The position numbers and the translations under genes were made by a program. Source: Termitomyces sp. T153 (lineage: Eukaryota > Basidiomycota > Agaricomycetes > Agaricales > Lyophyllaceae). Taken from it: 64,000 nucleotides of DNA. Below the pieces are notes generated by a model. It was given only the letters and a program-made list of their open reading frames with translations. It was not told where the DNA came from and ran no database searches. Where the stretch lies: contig JACKQL020000010.1 of the NCBI GenBank assembly GCA_018296165.2, forward strand, positions 744,001 through 808,000, written 5' to 3'. Positions 1-11,052 of this stretch are shown here, piece by piece; the stretch's first letter is position 1, and each line of letters begins with the position of its first letter.

Positions 1-1012
1 TGTCCTCCTATCCAAACTATGTGACCCCTTATCGATTATCCTCAATGCTTGTAAAGTATCTTTCAATCTCCGTCAATGCTCTTGCAGCGGCAGGGGATGT
101 TCTTATCGCATTTGTCTTGTGCACTTTACTCCATCGATCACGAACGGGTTTCCATCGGTGCGTCGTTCCTCCATATTGGTCGTTTTCGCTGCTACAAGCA
201 GACTAGTTCGGACACGATGATCAACAAATTGGTAAGATGTATCTCACCGAGGAGATATGGAAATTATGGACATTTATTTACTAAATTATACACAGATTCT
301 ATTCGCTGTCAACACTGGCTTCCTAACGAGGTCAGTATAAGGACTTCTCTTATCTATCCTTATGTTAACCATCCGGAAGTCTATGCGCGGTGGCTTCTTT
401 GATTTCCGTAAGTCTTCGTATGAATCCCCATTCTGTATCGAAAGACTGATTGGCAATTTCGTTACTGAAGATCGTCGTTGCGGGTGGAACTTTCTTGTAC
501 ATCGCCTTCTACTTCTGCATCGGCCGGCGTGAGTCCTCATATCTCCGTCATCGTGGAAAAACTTCTGATATCGTCGTCATGTCGTTTTAGTCTATTCAAA
601 CTCCCTCCTTGCCACACTAAACGCTCGAAAGATGATCCGTGGCTCCGCTGATGGCATCCATAGCACAAGCGAGAATTTGTCTCTCTCTTTACGGGAGCTT
701 CCCAAAAGCGGCACCGTCTTTTCGAGGGTGAAAATATTCCTACTTTTTTGGCGCGGGCGTGGCAAGCCTCTAACAACATCTCATGCTCCGTCTCTCCAGC
801 GCCCCACCAATATTTCTATCAAAATCAACACAACGAAAGAGTTTGCAACTGATTCGGATCAGGGACATGAGCTTCATGATGCAGAGAAAGGGGATCCTTC
901 TGGGATGGTATGTTGCTACTTGAATCATTCATTTCTACCTCTGAATCACCCTCGAATAGTCCGCCGCTGGCTCGTCCAGATGTCCCTCTGTGGCCAACGT
1001 CAACGGCGTTGA
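1..1012 (+). CDS. DUF6534 multi-pass membrane protein, 5' end cut by window edge
   Basis: No enzymatic function is known for DUF6534 proteins; they are basidiomycete membrane proteins with several hydrophobic helices. I splice eight exons: 1-50, 88-157, 207-231, 296-330, 380-407, 471-528, 591-727 and 800-1012. All junctions are GT-AG and keep frame. The joined product reads through family hallmarks: DVLIAFVLCTLLHRSRTGF (exon 2), SDTMINKL, AVNTGFLTSLCAV, FLYIAFYF, then LYSNSLLATLNAR across the exon 6/7 junction. The C-terminal tail is polar, as in the family. The very short exons (25-35 nt) make the gene easy to miss. The start codon and first helices lie upstream of the window. The last exon could have one further intron after 908 (GTATGT), so the exact C-terminus is uncertain. 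The gene faces the trehalase gene tail to tail. Confidence 0.8.
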
Positions 1013-1854
1013 ACTACCATGATGGCATTCGATACTACGAGCGCTTTGTTTATACATAACCATCATTTGGCGTACTTTTTTGTCTTGCGGTCGTGCAGGG
1101 CGTGTACCGCAGCGCTCCTGGAGGCCAGCGTCTCAGGCTTGCATTTATTTTTGACCAGATATTTGATTATTTCTGTAGCATAAGTTTGTACCAGAGACGG
1201 GAGCCAAGCGGAAGGTGAAGGAAACGAGTATACTCTCTATATCATACTTCTATTGTGAGGTGATGTGAACGTCCACACAGCTCGTTCGATTATACCAGGA
1301 ATAAATACCAATGGAAAGAACCTGTGATTGTGTTCTTGTAGATGGATGGCGTGACGCCTGGACCTAGGTAGTGATTTCAATCTCATGTATACGTTCAGAG
1401 GGATAGGTAGGGATCGTTTGGAGGAGATCCTCAACGGTCATGTAGTGAGTATAACGCCGTTTGTCAGGGTCCGACGTACGTCATAGGGTGGACCGGAATG
1501 AACTACCGGGCCAGATGACACCAGGTTACAGTCAATCATATATAGAGAGAAACAAGTCATGGCGGCGTCGAAATAATGTTATGTCCAGACGCCATAATAT
1601 CGACCATCAAACAAGTAAGTCTAGATGCCAAACAATAGGCTGGCGGATTTCACAACACAACGATATGAGGAAAACTCGATCTTGGTACATGTTGCGAAAC
1701 GAAAAAAAAAGACAGATACTCACCGTGTTTCTACTCCTTTTACAGCACCAGATAACAATCTCATAGGTGCCTGTGCAACTGCCTGTGCAACTGCGTGTGG
1801 TCTGTTTTTGGTCAGACGAACAGTTCCGATTCTGTTTACACCTTTGTCAGGCGA
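1013..1854. other. intergenic, no gene supported
   Basis: This is the convergent spacer between the DUF6534 gene and the trehalase gene. Short reading frames occur on both strands but none has family motifs or plausible splicing. The only local structure noticed is a 12-bp direct repeat, GCCTGTGCAACT twice in a row, near 1770-1795. Confidence 0.6.
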
Positions 1855-4721
1855 CTATTTTTGTTTCAAGAGGTTTGTGGCAGACCTTGTGAGGAGATTA
1901 GGGCACTCTGGCTCTACCAACATGCCACCGTAGAGGCTTGAAACCCAGAGTAGGACACCATTGGTCCATCCAAACCCCGCCTTATTGAGACGTTCAACAT
2001 CGGAAGGCTGACACGGTAGCGAGATGTTCACCTGGACAGTGTATTCTCCTCCACGCCCTGCAGAGTCGATATCGACATTGGAAAACTTTTCAAACATCTA
2101 AAGTGTCCCAATAAATCAGAAAGACAGGGCAGTAACGTAAAAAAAAGCCATACGTTTCCAGTGTTATTAACACTTTGTGTAACATTAAGCTCCTCTGGGG
2201 ACAACCTCGGCAACACCCCATCGATCGAGCCTCCAGTTGCGCGCCTTTGTTCACTTAAAGTCCGCAAGCAAGAAAGACATCATAGGCACTCACCAGCTGC
2301 AGAACGCACTCGCTATATACCGATTTGCGAGCTGTCTTTCCAAAGCCTTGGCCCACCCCTCCCCATCTGTGGCATTTCCTCCATTCAAGACGGTGCCATT
2401 TAATTTATTGATATCTGCCGCTCGCCCAGACATGCTATAGATTCCTTCATCACCATTCAATGGCTGGCTGGGGAGCTGAAACTCATCGAGCCCGAGTTGG
2501 CCTTCAGGAATGAGATTGAAGGTTGAGTGACCGCTGGGTGGTGTAGGAAGCGCTCCGGAGGTGACGTTCGACGGAAGGGCACGGAGTGCTTGGAGAATGA
2601 TGTATTGATGGGGAGGCCAAGCGTTCGGTGCATCCCTTGGAATGTCAAGGATGAATATGGGCCATAGTGAAGTGAGAATGTTATCCTACCATTGTTGCCC
2701 GGAAACGATGAATGTCGAAGGGAAGGTTCCATTGTAGCGGTTGAGTGCAAGATTGAGGGATGAAAAGTGGCCGAAAGCCTTTTCCGAACTGCTCAGGAGC
2801 TCAGGAGGAATAATCCCGCTCCATAGAGGGTAGAAATTCGCCGCGCTGAAGAGATTGTTCCTGGATCTCGTATCAAGGTTGTAATCGTAAAACGCAAGCT
2901 GAGGAGTTGAAGTCAACCGTATTGTATGAACGTTAGGTGCAAAAAGCTTACCTTGGCCGGATCCCAGAGAAGGTCAAGAATAGCAGCATGAAGGGCTGCT
3001 GCTGCTTGACGATGTGCAGAAGCTGTTTCAGGATCATCACGCCCGTATAGATTAGCTAGAAGAATATGGTCTCTGTCTAATAAGAGAGACATAATCATCA
3101 ATATTGTAACTGAACGCTAGAGCAGAGTTACTTACAGAGTATACTGTTAAGGTCGACTGGAATTGTGCTCCTTACTTTGAGGCTCCGAATGCCGTCATGA
3201 CTGCCATCAGCGGTAGGCGCAAACCATCTAATGGTATAATCCCATCCTAGCAAGAGTTTAGTATAGTCAAGAAGAATCCTGCATCCGTGTGGTCAATTCT
3301 TGCTTACCAGATTCGGCACCGCTGGCAAGCTCAGCATACAACGCAGCCTTTTGAGTGTCGTCCATGTCCGAGAGATTTGCAGTCATAAAATCTTTTAATT
3401 TGAATATGTGAATCCCAGAATGGGGAGATGTCAACGAGGGGCAGGAATGTTGACTGACCAGTCAGATATGATTCGGGGCGAGGCGCACTGTTGCTTGCAG
3501 AATAGTGGTACACTTTGTGTGTTACGTTTAGCACAGACCGAACTTGTAGTGAGCGGTTGGCGTCCCACCACTTAAGCTCTTTCTAGCCGATGGATATGAA
3601 TAAGCGGACGTAATCATAGGATAATATTAGGACACATACTTCGGCAAGAGGAAGAGCTCGTTTTAGAATCGCTCGATCTCCGCTGGCTATCACATATCGC
3701 CACAACATCTGTCATGAGTGTTTCAGCCTTCGCGAAATGCCTTACATAGCTCATACACCAACCTGAATGAAGAGTGGAGGTTGAGATCTGTTCAAATCTG
3801 GAAGTATGAATGATGTCAGCCGTGGGAGTTGTTGAAAGAAAGGGCAATTGTACAATAGGTACGACCACCGTTCGGAATGAAACCAAAGTTGTCCAGTTCA
3901 TCCATGAAATTCTGAAGAGTGGCATTCACAATATCGTAGAGTTCAGATTCAATAAGACCTTCGACAATCCAAAAGCTGTCCCAGTAATACTGTTCCCTAA
4001 AGCGGCCACCTTTGAATGGTAAATTAACTTCTAGAAGGATCACAGCAAAGGATAAACACATACCAGGAACTACAAACGTGTGATTCAGAGGGATCAAAGA
4101 GCTTTCGCATCCTGTTGAGCCACCGGTACAGAGAGTCGATGTATTTGTACCTCTGACAAGCTGTTTCCAATAACTATGAACAGTCTGGGCGAATGCCTTG
4201 ACGATAGGGGCAGTGACGTTATTCAAGAAAGCCGGATCAGATTTGAAGTTGGCCAGTTCAAGTCCTTCTAGTTCAAGGCCTTCCTCTCTAAAGTTATTCT
4301 CAACGAACTGTACGACTTCGCCATACGTTGCTGAGGAAGAGATAGATTGGAAGTTCTCCAGGACATCTTGAGCAGGTTTACTAGTCGGCTATGGAACCGA
4401 GTTTGAGAACTGACGGAATGAGGAAATGAAAGACGAACCTTGTCTACAAAAATTTTGTCATCAGGATATAAATGGGCGATGTTCACAGTTTGTAGAAGCT
4501 TCAAACGGAGTTGAATGACTGGGGTCTACGAGAGGTGTGTGCCGTACCTCCCCGACACAGAATATCTCAGAAGGGCACCATGCTTGCTTAGGGGGCAGTG
4601 CTGCCCGCGTCGGCAAAGCATTCGTAAAAGCTACAGATAAGCTTGGAGCCGCCGTTGTAACATGAGCTGTGGTAAAGCCTACATAGGCTACGCACGCAAA
4701 AGAGAGGACAAATGGGAGCAT
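1855..4721 (-). CDS. secreted trehalase, glycoside hydrolase family 37
   Basis: Hydrolyses trehalose to two glucoses, by family. The product starts at 4721 with a hydrophobic signal peptide (MLPFVLSFACVAYVGFTTAH) followed by WCPSEIFC. Several introns interrupt the gene. After splicing I read, in order, YPDDKIFVDK, the substrate-loop signature GGRFREQYYWDSFW (around 3955-4015, just after an intron), PRPESY (about 3470), SGWDYTIRW (about 3240), LANLYGRDDPE, DIPRDAPNAWPPHQ (about 2625-2650) and the C-terminal MFEKFSN, GGEYTVQ, GFGWTNGVLLW. A final intron of about 50 nt splits GEYTVQ from GFGWTNG. Many N-x-T sites suit an extracellular glycoprotein. The second signature is DxPRDAPNAWPP rather than the QWDYPNGWAP form of animal and bacterial enzymes. 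All expected regions are present in the right order, so I take it as functional. Internal exon limits are approximate. Confidence 0.9.
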
Positions 4722-5390
4722 CGTCGATACAAGAGGTTGTCAAGATGTACTTTAATGACACACCAGGTTTTTATAGTGCGATTTCGAGTGCGAACATCGA
4801 TCAAACAAGATTACATGGACGACAAAGGAATACTGTGGCCTGGAGGAGACAGAAAGGTCTCTGCATGCACGAGTCTACTTTCTCTCGTAATGTTCGGCTA
4901 TGTGAACCAGGCTACCTTGATTTGAGATTGTATGTAAAGATAGGGAATGAGAGCATCCTAGGTGTCAAATCAGTTTCCAGTGCTAGCATCTTGCAATCAA
5001 AGCTTAAGAAGACGTGGCGATGTCGGGATGCACTAGACTATCTTCTCTTCAGGTAAAAGGGGTCATTTCCAAACGAAGATTGCTCTTAAGTTGCTGGCTG
5101 AGTTTGAAGTCAATTCAAAGACCGCGTAATAAACACGTTCTCACAAACATGCTATTTCATTGCCGCCAGTTTAGGAGATTCAACAATGCAAGTACTTGCG
5201 TTCTATGCACATACCCAGCTGTTATTGATACTGGTATGACAAAAGATGTCGAAACAGAGAGCGTATCAAAAGCCGCGGCCCTAGCCCGAGCCGGGCCAGG
5301 CCTGATGAGCCTTCGGGTAAACGGTTATCAATATCTCCAGGCGTGAGCCTCTCAAAGCCAGGCTCAAGCTGCGGCTTTCAGGCCGAGCCA
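4722..5390. other. trehalase upstream region and GC-rich patch
   Basis: About 550 bp of upstream sequence for the trehalase gene, without a gene I can support. From about 5270 to 5400 there is a GC-rich patch rich in GAGCC/GGCTC and GGCC words that partly pair with one another. It abuts the left arm of the inverted repeat starting near 5400 and may belong to the same decayed element. Confidence 0.4.
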
Positions 5391-5399
5391 GATCCAGCA

Positions 5400-5635
5400 C
5401 ATCACTACTACCCCATTTGCATCGCACGCAAAGACAAGGGATGGGGGTATTGCGGGAGAGGTGTTAAAACGTGCTTCTGGAATATGCCAGGTCCTCCCAT
5501 ATATCGTCGATCTCGAACAGAGTTTTATGTAAGAGAAAGAAAAGACGTCGAGTCGCGTCACAGTACATGCGCGACATATGTCTGTCAACCCAAGACCATC
5601 CAATGGTGAGTCCAAGGACTTTCTGGGATTGAGTT
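5400..5635 (+). repeat. left arm of a diverged inverted repeat
   Basis: The sequence matches the reverse complement of 6530-6780 with substitutions and small indels. Shared blocks include ATCGTCGATCTCGAA, GACGTCGAGTCGCGT and AGACCATCCAATGGTGA. Both arms can be translated in the same relative frame with conserved words (SPLDGLGLT, RLDVF, FSY), but both contain stops, so this is a decayed repeat family in two orientations, of unknown class. Confidence 0.7.
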
Positions 5636-6477
5636 TTTAAGAACGTCAATTGTGACGCACAATAAAGGCCGATAATAGAAGGCCTTCGTTCATGTGCCGC
5701 GGTTGCCGATAGCGCGGCGAACAACTTTGAGGTGTTTTCGGCGTTATCAAAAAAGTTGAACGTTGAACGTTGAGCTTTTTCTTGACAAATCTTTCGAGCT
5801 CTACGAATTTCAGAATCAATTCCAAAAACAACCTCAAAGACAAACTCAAAATGGTTACTGTGTATAGTTGATATCTTTCAACACTCAGACACTCATACGA
5901 CTTCAACATCATCGATGCATCACTTCATAGTAAATCCAATCCAACTGATCTGAATTCTATGCAATTTTCTCGCAGTCTTCATAACAATGCCTTTTGTAGC
6001 TTGTAAGGCTCTTTTCAAGTCATGCAATCTGCTAGAATGTCTGAGTTCTTCCAGAAAATCCGTGTTCGTCCGGCTGTCCGGCATTCCAAGCCGATGCCAA
6101 TCATTCTTTACATATATTCCCTTCAGTTCCCTCAGCCTCTCATGCTCTCAAGCAACAACAGCAACGGATCCGGATCCATCGTGCTCGCGAGCGCAGCTTG
6201 CCTCGACTTAAGCAGGTTTTCGGCCTTTTGCTACTCGTTCTCCTCCTCGTTCTCCTCTTCCAAATTTATCAACTATCCCTTTCTGGAATTCTCACTTATA
6301 TGCCAGCTTGCATATCGATAAGCTTAAGTAGATATAAGCTTCCTCTCAAAATCAAAGTGCTTAGCTCGCCGCACCCAAATTGTTCTCCGTATCATCGGCA
6401 GCCGCGGCACATAGCATTCATTTCGTTCATTTATCATCCTCTACTGTGCGTCTACAATTGACAACCATGAACTTGTT

Positions 6478-6523
6478 GGGGAGACGTTCCACTAAGCCGC
6501 GCGGCTCAGTGGAACGTCCCCCG
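6478..6523. repeat. near-perfect palindrome with about 22-bp arms
   Basis: The axis lies between 6500 and 6501. The arm GACGTTCCACTAAGCCGC is followed with no loop by its complement with one A/G difference and one extra G. Weaker complementarity extends outward to TGTTGGGG / CCCCCGACA. It sits immediately beside the right arm of the 5.4/6.5 kb inverted repeat. It could be two element termini abutting, a Helitron-type terminal hairpin, or a miniature element collapsed on itself. Confidence 0.75.
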
Positions 6524-6524
6524 A

Positions 6525-6785
6525 CAGAACTCCACATTTCCGAATCTCAGTCCAGGAATCCTTAGAATCACCATTGGATGGTCTAGGGTTGACAAACAAT
6601 ATATAGGCTCGAGCATGTACGCGACTCGACGTCTTCCTTTCTTTCTCATACATGAAAGTCTCTTCGAGATCGACGATGCATCGGGAAACCGGGCGTATCT
6701 ATCCTGGCAGAAGCGCGTTCTAACATCTCTCCGCAATATCCCCATCCCCGGTCTTCTTTGCCGTGCAATGTAAATGGAGCGGACA
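6525..6785 (-). repeat. right arm of the diverged inverted repeat
   Basis: Counterpart of 5400-5635 in the opposite orientation. Read on the minus strand it gives CATTGCACGGCAAAGA, GGGGATGGGGATATTGCGG, CGTCGATCTCGAA and GACGTCGAGTCGCGT in the same order as the left arm. The roughly 890 bp between the arms has AT-rich sequence and no gene I can support. Confidence 0.7.
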
Positions 6786-6789
6786 TTGG

Positions 6790-7700
6790 TACGCATTTTC
6801 AAACAGATTCGGAATGACCCCTTTACAAAGAGAAGATAGTCTCGTGCATCCAGACGTTGTTACGTTTTCTCAAGTCTTTCCTTATCATTCATTGATGCTA
6901 TCACTGAGGAAAACACTCGGGTAATGAATTTAAGGTAGCTGGTGTTGAGCTGGTGCACATATGTAGCCAAACACTATGAGAGAAATGAGGCTCGTGCATG
7001 CGGGCGTCTTTTTGTCTCCTCCAGGCTCTGGTATCCTTTTTTTCTTCCACGTAATCTTGTCAAAAGTAATTGAAATTTTATATGGATAGGTGGTACCAGA
7101 GAATTGACATTGGCCAGTGGAGATGTCTCAAGTTCAGTTAGGAGAAATCGCTACATATTGTAGATCAATTGAAAAGTCGAGAGAGGTCCGTCATATCATT
7201 ACTCTAGATCCTATCTGAGTCCTGTAAGACTAGCTGGGGCGATGAGAAGTTCTCCTGTTCCTGTTAAAAATACTTATATGTCATTATGCACGTCAGCAAC
7301 TAATCCTGCACCCGTTTTGAGTACAAAAAGGTAGACGACTGATACAGTACTGAAACCTGAGGATTTATGGGGTCACTATATTTTACCCAAAAGATGTTCG
7401 AGAACAACTCACAAAATAATACGACAGAACGAAGTAGCCCCCAAGGTGTACCAAACGTAAATTAGACCATCCGAGTGTGTCTCAAGATTGGAAGTTGAAC
7501 GTTGAGATACTAATGATGGATAGGCAGAATTTCGTGACAATGTCAAGAACGAAATTGACCATCCGGCCGAAGACTAAGATAAGGGATACAAAGTGAACAG
7601 AACTGTATGCCAACCTGCCAGGGACCAGCATGAAGCATAAGACATCTTGGAATGTGATTCCAGGCAAGTTGGACATTGTATAAAGAGTTGACATTGATAC
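6790..7700. other. AT-rich intergenic sequence, nothing recognised
   Basis: About 0.9 kb without splice-supported coding potential or RNA genes. It joins the inverted-repeat zone to the Helitron helicase fragment and may be decayed transposon sequence. Confidence 0.4.
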
Positions 7701-7707
7701 TGAACAA

Positions 7708-8091
7708 ATGATTTCAGGAAATAGGCTTTTGCAAGAAGAAACAGATTATAATGTTGAAGAGTTGAAGAGAAGGGTGGATGAAAACAAGGCCAGGTTTAAT
7801 GGTGAACAACTGGGGGCCTTCAATGAAGTTATGGACTCTGTGGACAACAACTTGGGCAAGATGATATTCATTCACAGTGCAGGTGGATGTGGCAAAACAT
7901 TTGTCTGCAACACTTTGGCTTCTGCTGTTCGGTTCAATGGAGATGTGGCATTATGTGTAGCATCATCTGGGATTGCTGCTTTATTGCTGGAGGGTGGTAG
8001 AACTGCACATTCAAGGTTCAAAATCCCCATTCCTGCTCTGGATACATCCATTATAGACACACATCAGATACAGAGAAGACGTTTCGATTAG
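7708..8091 (+). pseudogene. Helitron PIF1-family helicase fragment
   Basis: An open stretch of 127 codons covers only the N-terminal part of a PIF1/RRM3-type helicase as carried by Helitrons. Visible motifs are FNGEQLGAFNEVMDSV upstream, the Walker A loop HSAGGCGKTF near residue 56, VALCVASSGIAALLL, and GGRTAHSRFKIPIPAL (motif Ia region). After PALDTS the match ends and the frame runs to a stop within 15 codons. Walker B, the later helicase motifs and the Rep domain are absent, so this is a truncated remnant. The base composition is lower in CpG than neighbouring host genes. It lies 1.2 kb from the palindrome at 6478-6523, but I cannot show they belong to one element. Confidence 0.8.
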
Positions 8092-8633
8092 TCCACACCT
8101 GGTCAATACTGCTCAACCAGCTGCGATCCCCCCGGATGTCTCTGTGGCAAGGTCACCAGGGTAAATCAACTGGATTTCACAGTAGACCTACACAGATAGC
8201 ACCAGTGATGTCATGTATTGAATCCACGGTCGTAAAGATGGTTTGAAAAATCCAAAGAGCTAATCTAGACCCGAATACAAGAGCGTGTAGTGTCCTTGGC
8301 GATTCACGGATAATTTCAAGTTGGTAGGTGTTCGCCTTACTGACACTCCTACGAACTGCGCAAGACTGCTGAGAGGGTAGTTGATCACTGGCTTGGCAAC
8401 AATAAGGAGACCTTCCCCAGTGATCTCCACACTTTTCTACTTCTGAAGAGACACGATATGAAATGTTGTTGCCCAGATAATATGTGTATCTTCTTGTGCA
8501 GGTCGCCCAATCGTCAGCTTGGAGGATGAATAGTAATCAAAAAGCTTCCAATTAGGTGGATAGTATACATTGTGTTTACATTTTGTCCTGGTCTATTCAA
8601 ATTTTGAGGTTCAAGAAAGAGGGTAAACTTCAT
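8092..8633. other. intergenic, nothing recognised
   Basis: About 540 bp between the helicase remnant and the 3' end of RPC25. No coding or RNA signal could be supported. Confidence 0.5.
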
Positions 8634-9571
8634 TCACCCTTCGTCCATAGGCTCACCACCGTCCTGTGCACCACTCCACCACGCTAAAGGACCAAGTCCT
8701 TGTTCTGAGATTGAACACTACGGAAATCAACACACCGAAGACTACAGAAAAAGAAGAACGAACAATAATATTATACGGCGCTCTCTTTGCCTCGCACTTA
8801 ATCTGCACACCCTCTGCCATTTTAGGTGGCCCAGGCTCATCATCGTAGAAGTCGTCCGTCTCTACGCGCACACGTACAGCTTCGCCTTGGTCGATGTACA
8901 TGCGCTCTGCGACGGGAGTGTCGAGCATGTCGTGTTTTGAAGTGAGTTCGGAATCAGGTAGCCAAAAGTGGGCGCGTTCGTTTGGATCACTATAGGAGAT
9001 GATATGGGCATATTTGCGGGGTGGAGGAAGTGGAGCGAGGAGGAACGTACAATGCTGTTGGTTGGGGGAGGTAGGACGCTGGGATATAAATGTCGTCGAA
9101 AAATCCTACGGTTACTGGATGGAGTAGGTCATGAAGCATTCGTACCTTCGAAAGAGGAACATACATCTAATGCCATCCTCATCGGAAGACTTGACTTTTG
9201 CAACAATAACTTCCGAGGTGAATGGTCTGAATACAACCATCCGAAACACCACTAATGGTTCTTACGATCTCAGTTTCTCTTTGGGCGGCCAAGAGAGGGA
9301 GGTGCTTACATTTATACCAAAGAAAACCATCCCCGTAACGAACTTTTCCTTCTCCCACCTCAGTTAGATCAAATACACAGACACAGAGTCCAACATCGTG
9401 TAGAACGCGGTTGGCGTATTTCTTGTTTAGTTCAACGATGAGTGCCTGGTCCACTGGGGCTCCAAAATTCGATGGATGTATAGCTACTGTATCCTGAGGA
9501 TCCTTAAGTCCAATTGAATACGTTTCCGTGAGTTGCTCGAGGAGTACCTTCAAAACTGAAAGAACGAACAT
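8634..9571 (-). CDS. RPC25: RNA polymerase III subunit RPC8/Rpc25
   Basis: Subunit of the stalk of nuclear RNA polymerase III, homologous to Rpb7 of Pol II; with Rpc17 it acts in promoter opening and initiation. Starting at 9571 the product is MFVLSVLK, then a GT-AG intron, then DTVAIHPSNFGAP, NKKYANRVLHDVGLCV, VFDLTEVGEGKVRYGDGFLWYK (RNAP Rpb7 N-terminal domain). After further introns come EVIVAKVKSSDEDGI, GFFDDIYIP (OB-fold), DPNERAHFWLPDSEL, MLDTPVAERMYIDQGE, VRVRVETDDFYDDEPG and, after a last intron with donor GTTCGT, SISEQGLGPLAWW and a stop at 8634. These match the family in full length and order. An upstream in-frame ATG exists at 9727, but the family begins at MFVLS. It shares a 320-bp divergent promoter region with RIM2. 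Confidence 0.93.
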
Positions 9572-9891
9572 TCTTGCTGTTCCCTTTCCAAAGGCAGTCA
9601 ATCTTCCGTGTTCTTCTGGGCCGAGTACGTAACGTGGCTGTCGCCCTTGGCTAGGTGATAGTGTATTATGAGGACATGAGAATTGTGAGCGAGGCGACTT
9701 CAAACGATCTACCCATCCGACGCGCACGTGATGCGTCTAAAAATTCGAAGGAGAATTTGAGCCATCACACTTTTCCCAAACGCTCAGTCACTTCTAACAT
9801 CGCTGCTCGAGGGCACTCCCCCCCCTTTCTTTCATTTTCCCTTCAACCTCATAATACTCCTTTAATTCCATAGACCCTATACAGAAGAGCC
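9572..9891. promoter_or_regulatory. shared divergent promoter region of RPC25 and RIM2
   Basis: The start codons of the two divergent genes are 320 bp apart. A pyrimidine-rich tract just upstream of the RIM2 start (about 9815-9850) is typical of fungal promoters. No clear TATA box was found. Confidence 0.5.
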
Positions 9892-11052
9892 ATGTCTGAT
9901 TCATCTGCCTCCAGAACCACATTTCTTCCCGCCAAATCATGGCAGCATTTCGTAGCTGGCGGGTACGTCGCGTTTAAGGCTTACTTCGGGACGAGGAAAA
10001 ATACTAAAATACCTAAAAACAGTCTTGGAGGCATGTGTGGCGCGATTGTAACGAGCCCATTTGACGTGGTAAAAACGCGACTACAGTCCAGTCTCTTCCA
10101 AGAAAAGAGTGCATCTGTTGGGATGATGACGAACGGAGGGAGCGTCATGGTCGGTGTGCCACGGCAAGGTGGCCTGCTATACAATTTTGTTGAGACAGGG
10201 CACATCCTACGGTATGTTTTCCTACCGCGGCTCGAGTTTTACAGCGATGGAGCTAAACTTCTGTCAACACAGGGAGATCTACCGCGAAGAATCACCCAAA
10301 GCCCTATTCAAGGGCCTCGGACCGACTCTCGTAGGCGTCATTCCCGCACGTTCTATCAACTTTTACACATACGGCAACGGGAAGCACATCATTGCCAACC
10401 ATTTCAACGATGGTAAGGAAAACACATATGTGCACCTCACCGCCGCCGCAATTGCCGGGATCGCCACCGGCACAGCGACGAACCCAATATGGGTTGTCAA
10501 GACCCGTCTTCAGTTGTCTACGAACAAACATGATAGCGCCTCAAGCCAGAGAATGCTCGGTAGCAGCTGGAAGACCATCAAAGATATCATGAAAAATGAG
10601 GGTATAAGGGGTTTCTACAAAGGCCTTAGTGCGAGTTATCTGGGTGTTACGGAGGGAACGATCCAGTGGGTTTTGTATGAGCGGTTGAAGAAAATCGCTG
10701 CAACTACGGAGGGTAGAGGTGGTGCTACGGAGTGGTTAGGTATGCTTGGGAGCGCAGGTACAGCCAAATGTGTCGCGAGTCTTATAACATATCCTCATGA
10801 GGTGGGTTTCTTCTCCTCAAACCTAATTCGTCTTGTTGCTTACATGTATCACCAAAGGTGCTACGAACACGACTGAGACAACCAAGTGTCAACGGCGTGA
10901 TCAAATACACCGGACTGATTCAGACACTACGTCTCGTCATCGCAGAGGAGGGCGCACGGTCATTATACGGAGGCCTCAGTGCGCACCTCATGCGTGTCGT
11001 ACCGAATGCCGCTGTCATGTACTCCATCTACGAGGGGATCTTGAGGTGGTAG
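9892..11052 (+). CDS. RIM2: mitochondrial pyrimidine nucleotide carrier (SLC25A33/36-like)
   Basis: Inner-membrane carrier that exchanges pyrimidine nucleotides across the mitochondrial membrane, needed for mtDNA and mtRNA supply. Four exons join cleanly: 9892-9962, 10023-10211, 10273-10801, 10858-11052. The product has the threefold carrier repeat with P-x-[DE]-x-x-[KR] signatures: SPFDVVKTRLQS, NPIWVVKTRLQL and YPHEVLRTRLRQ. Each is followed by a G-rich even-helix motif (ALFKGLGPTLVGV, GFYKGLSASYLGVTEG, SLYGGLSAHLMRVVP). The second-repeat WVVKTR with the first-repeat DVVKTRLQSS and the long first matrix loop are the Rim2 pattern rather than the FAD/folate carriers. The length, about 325 residues, fits. 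It is divergent from RPC25. Confidence 0.9.
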
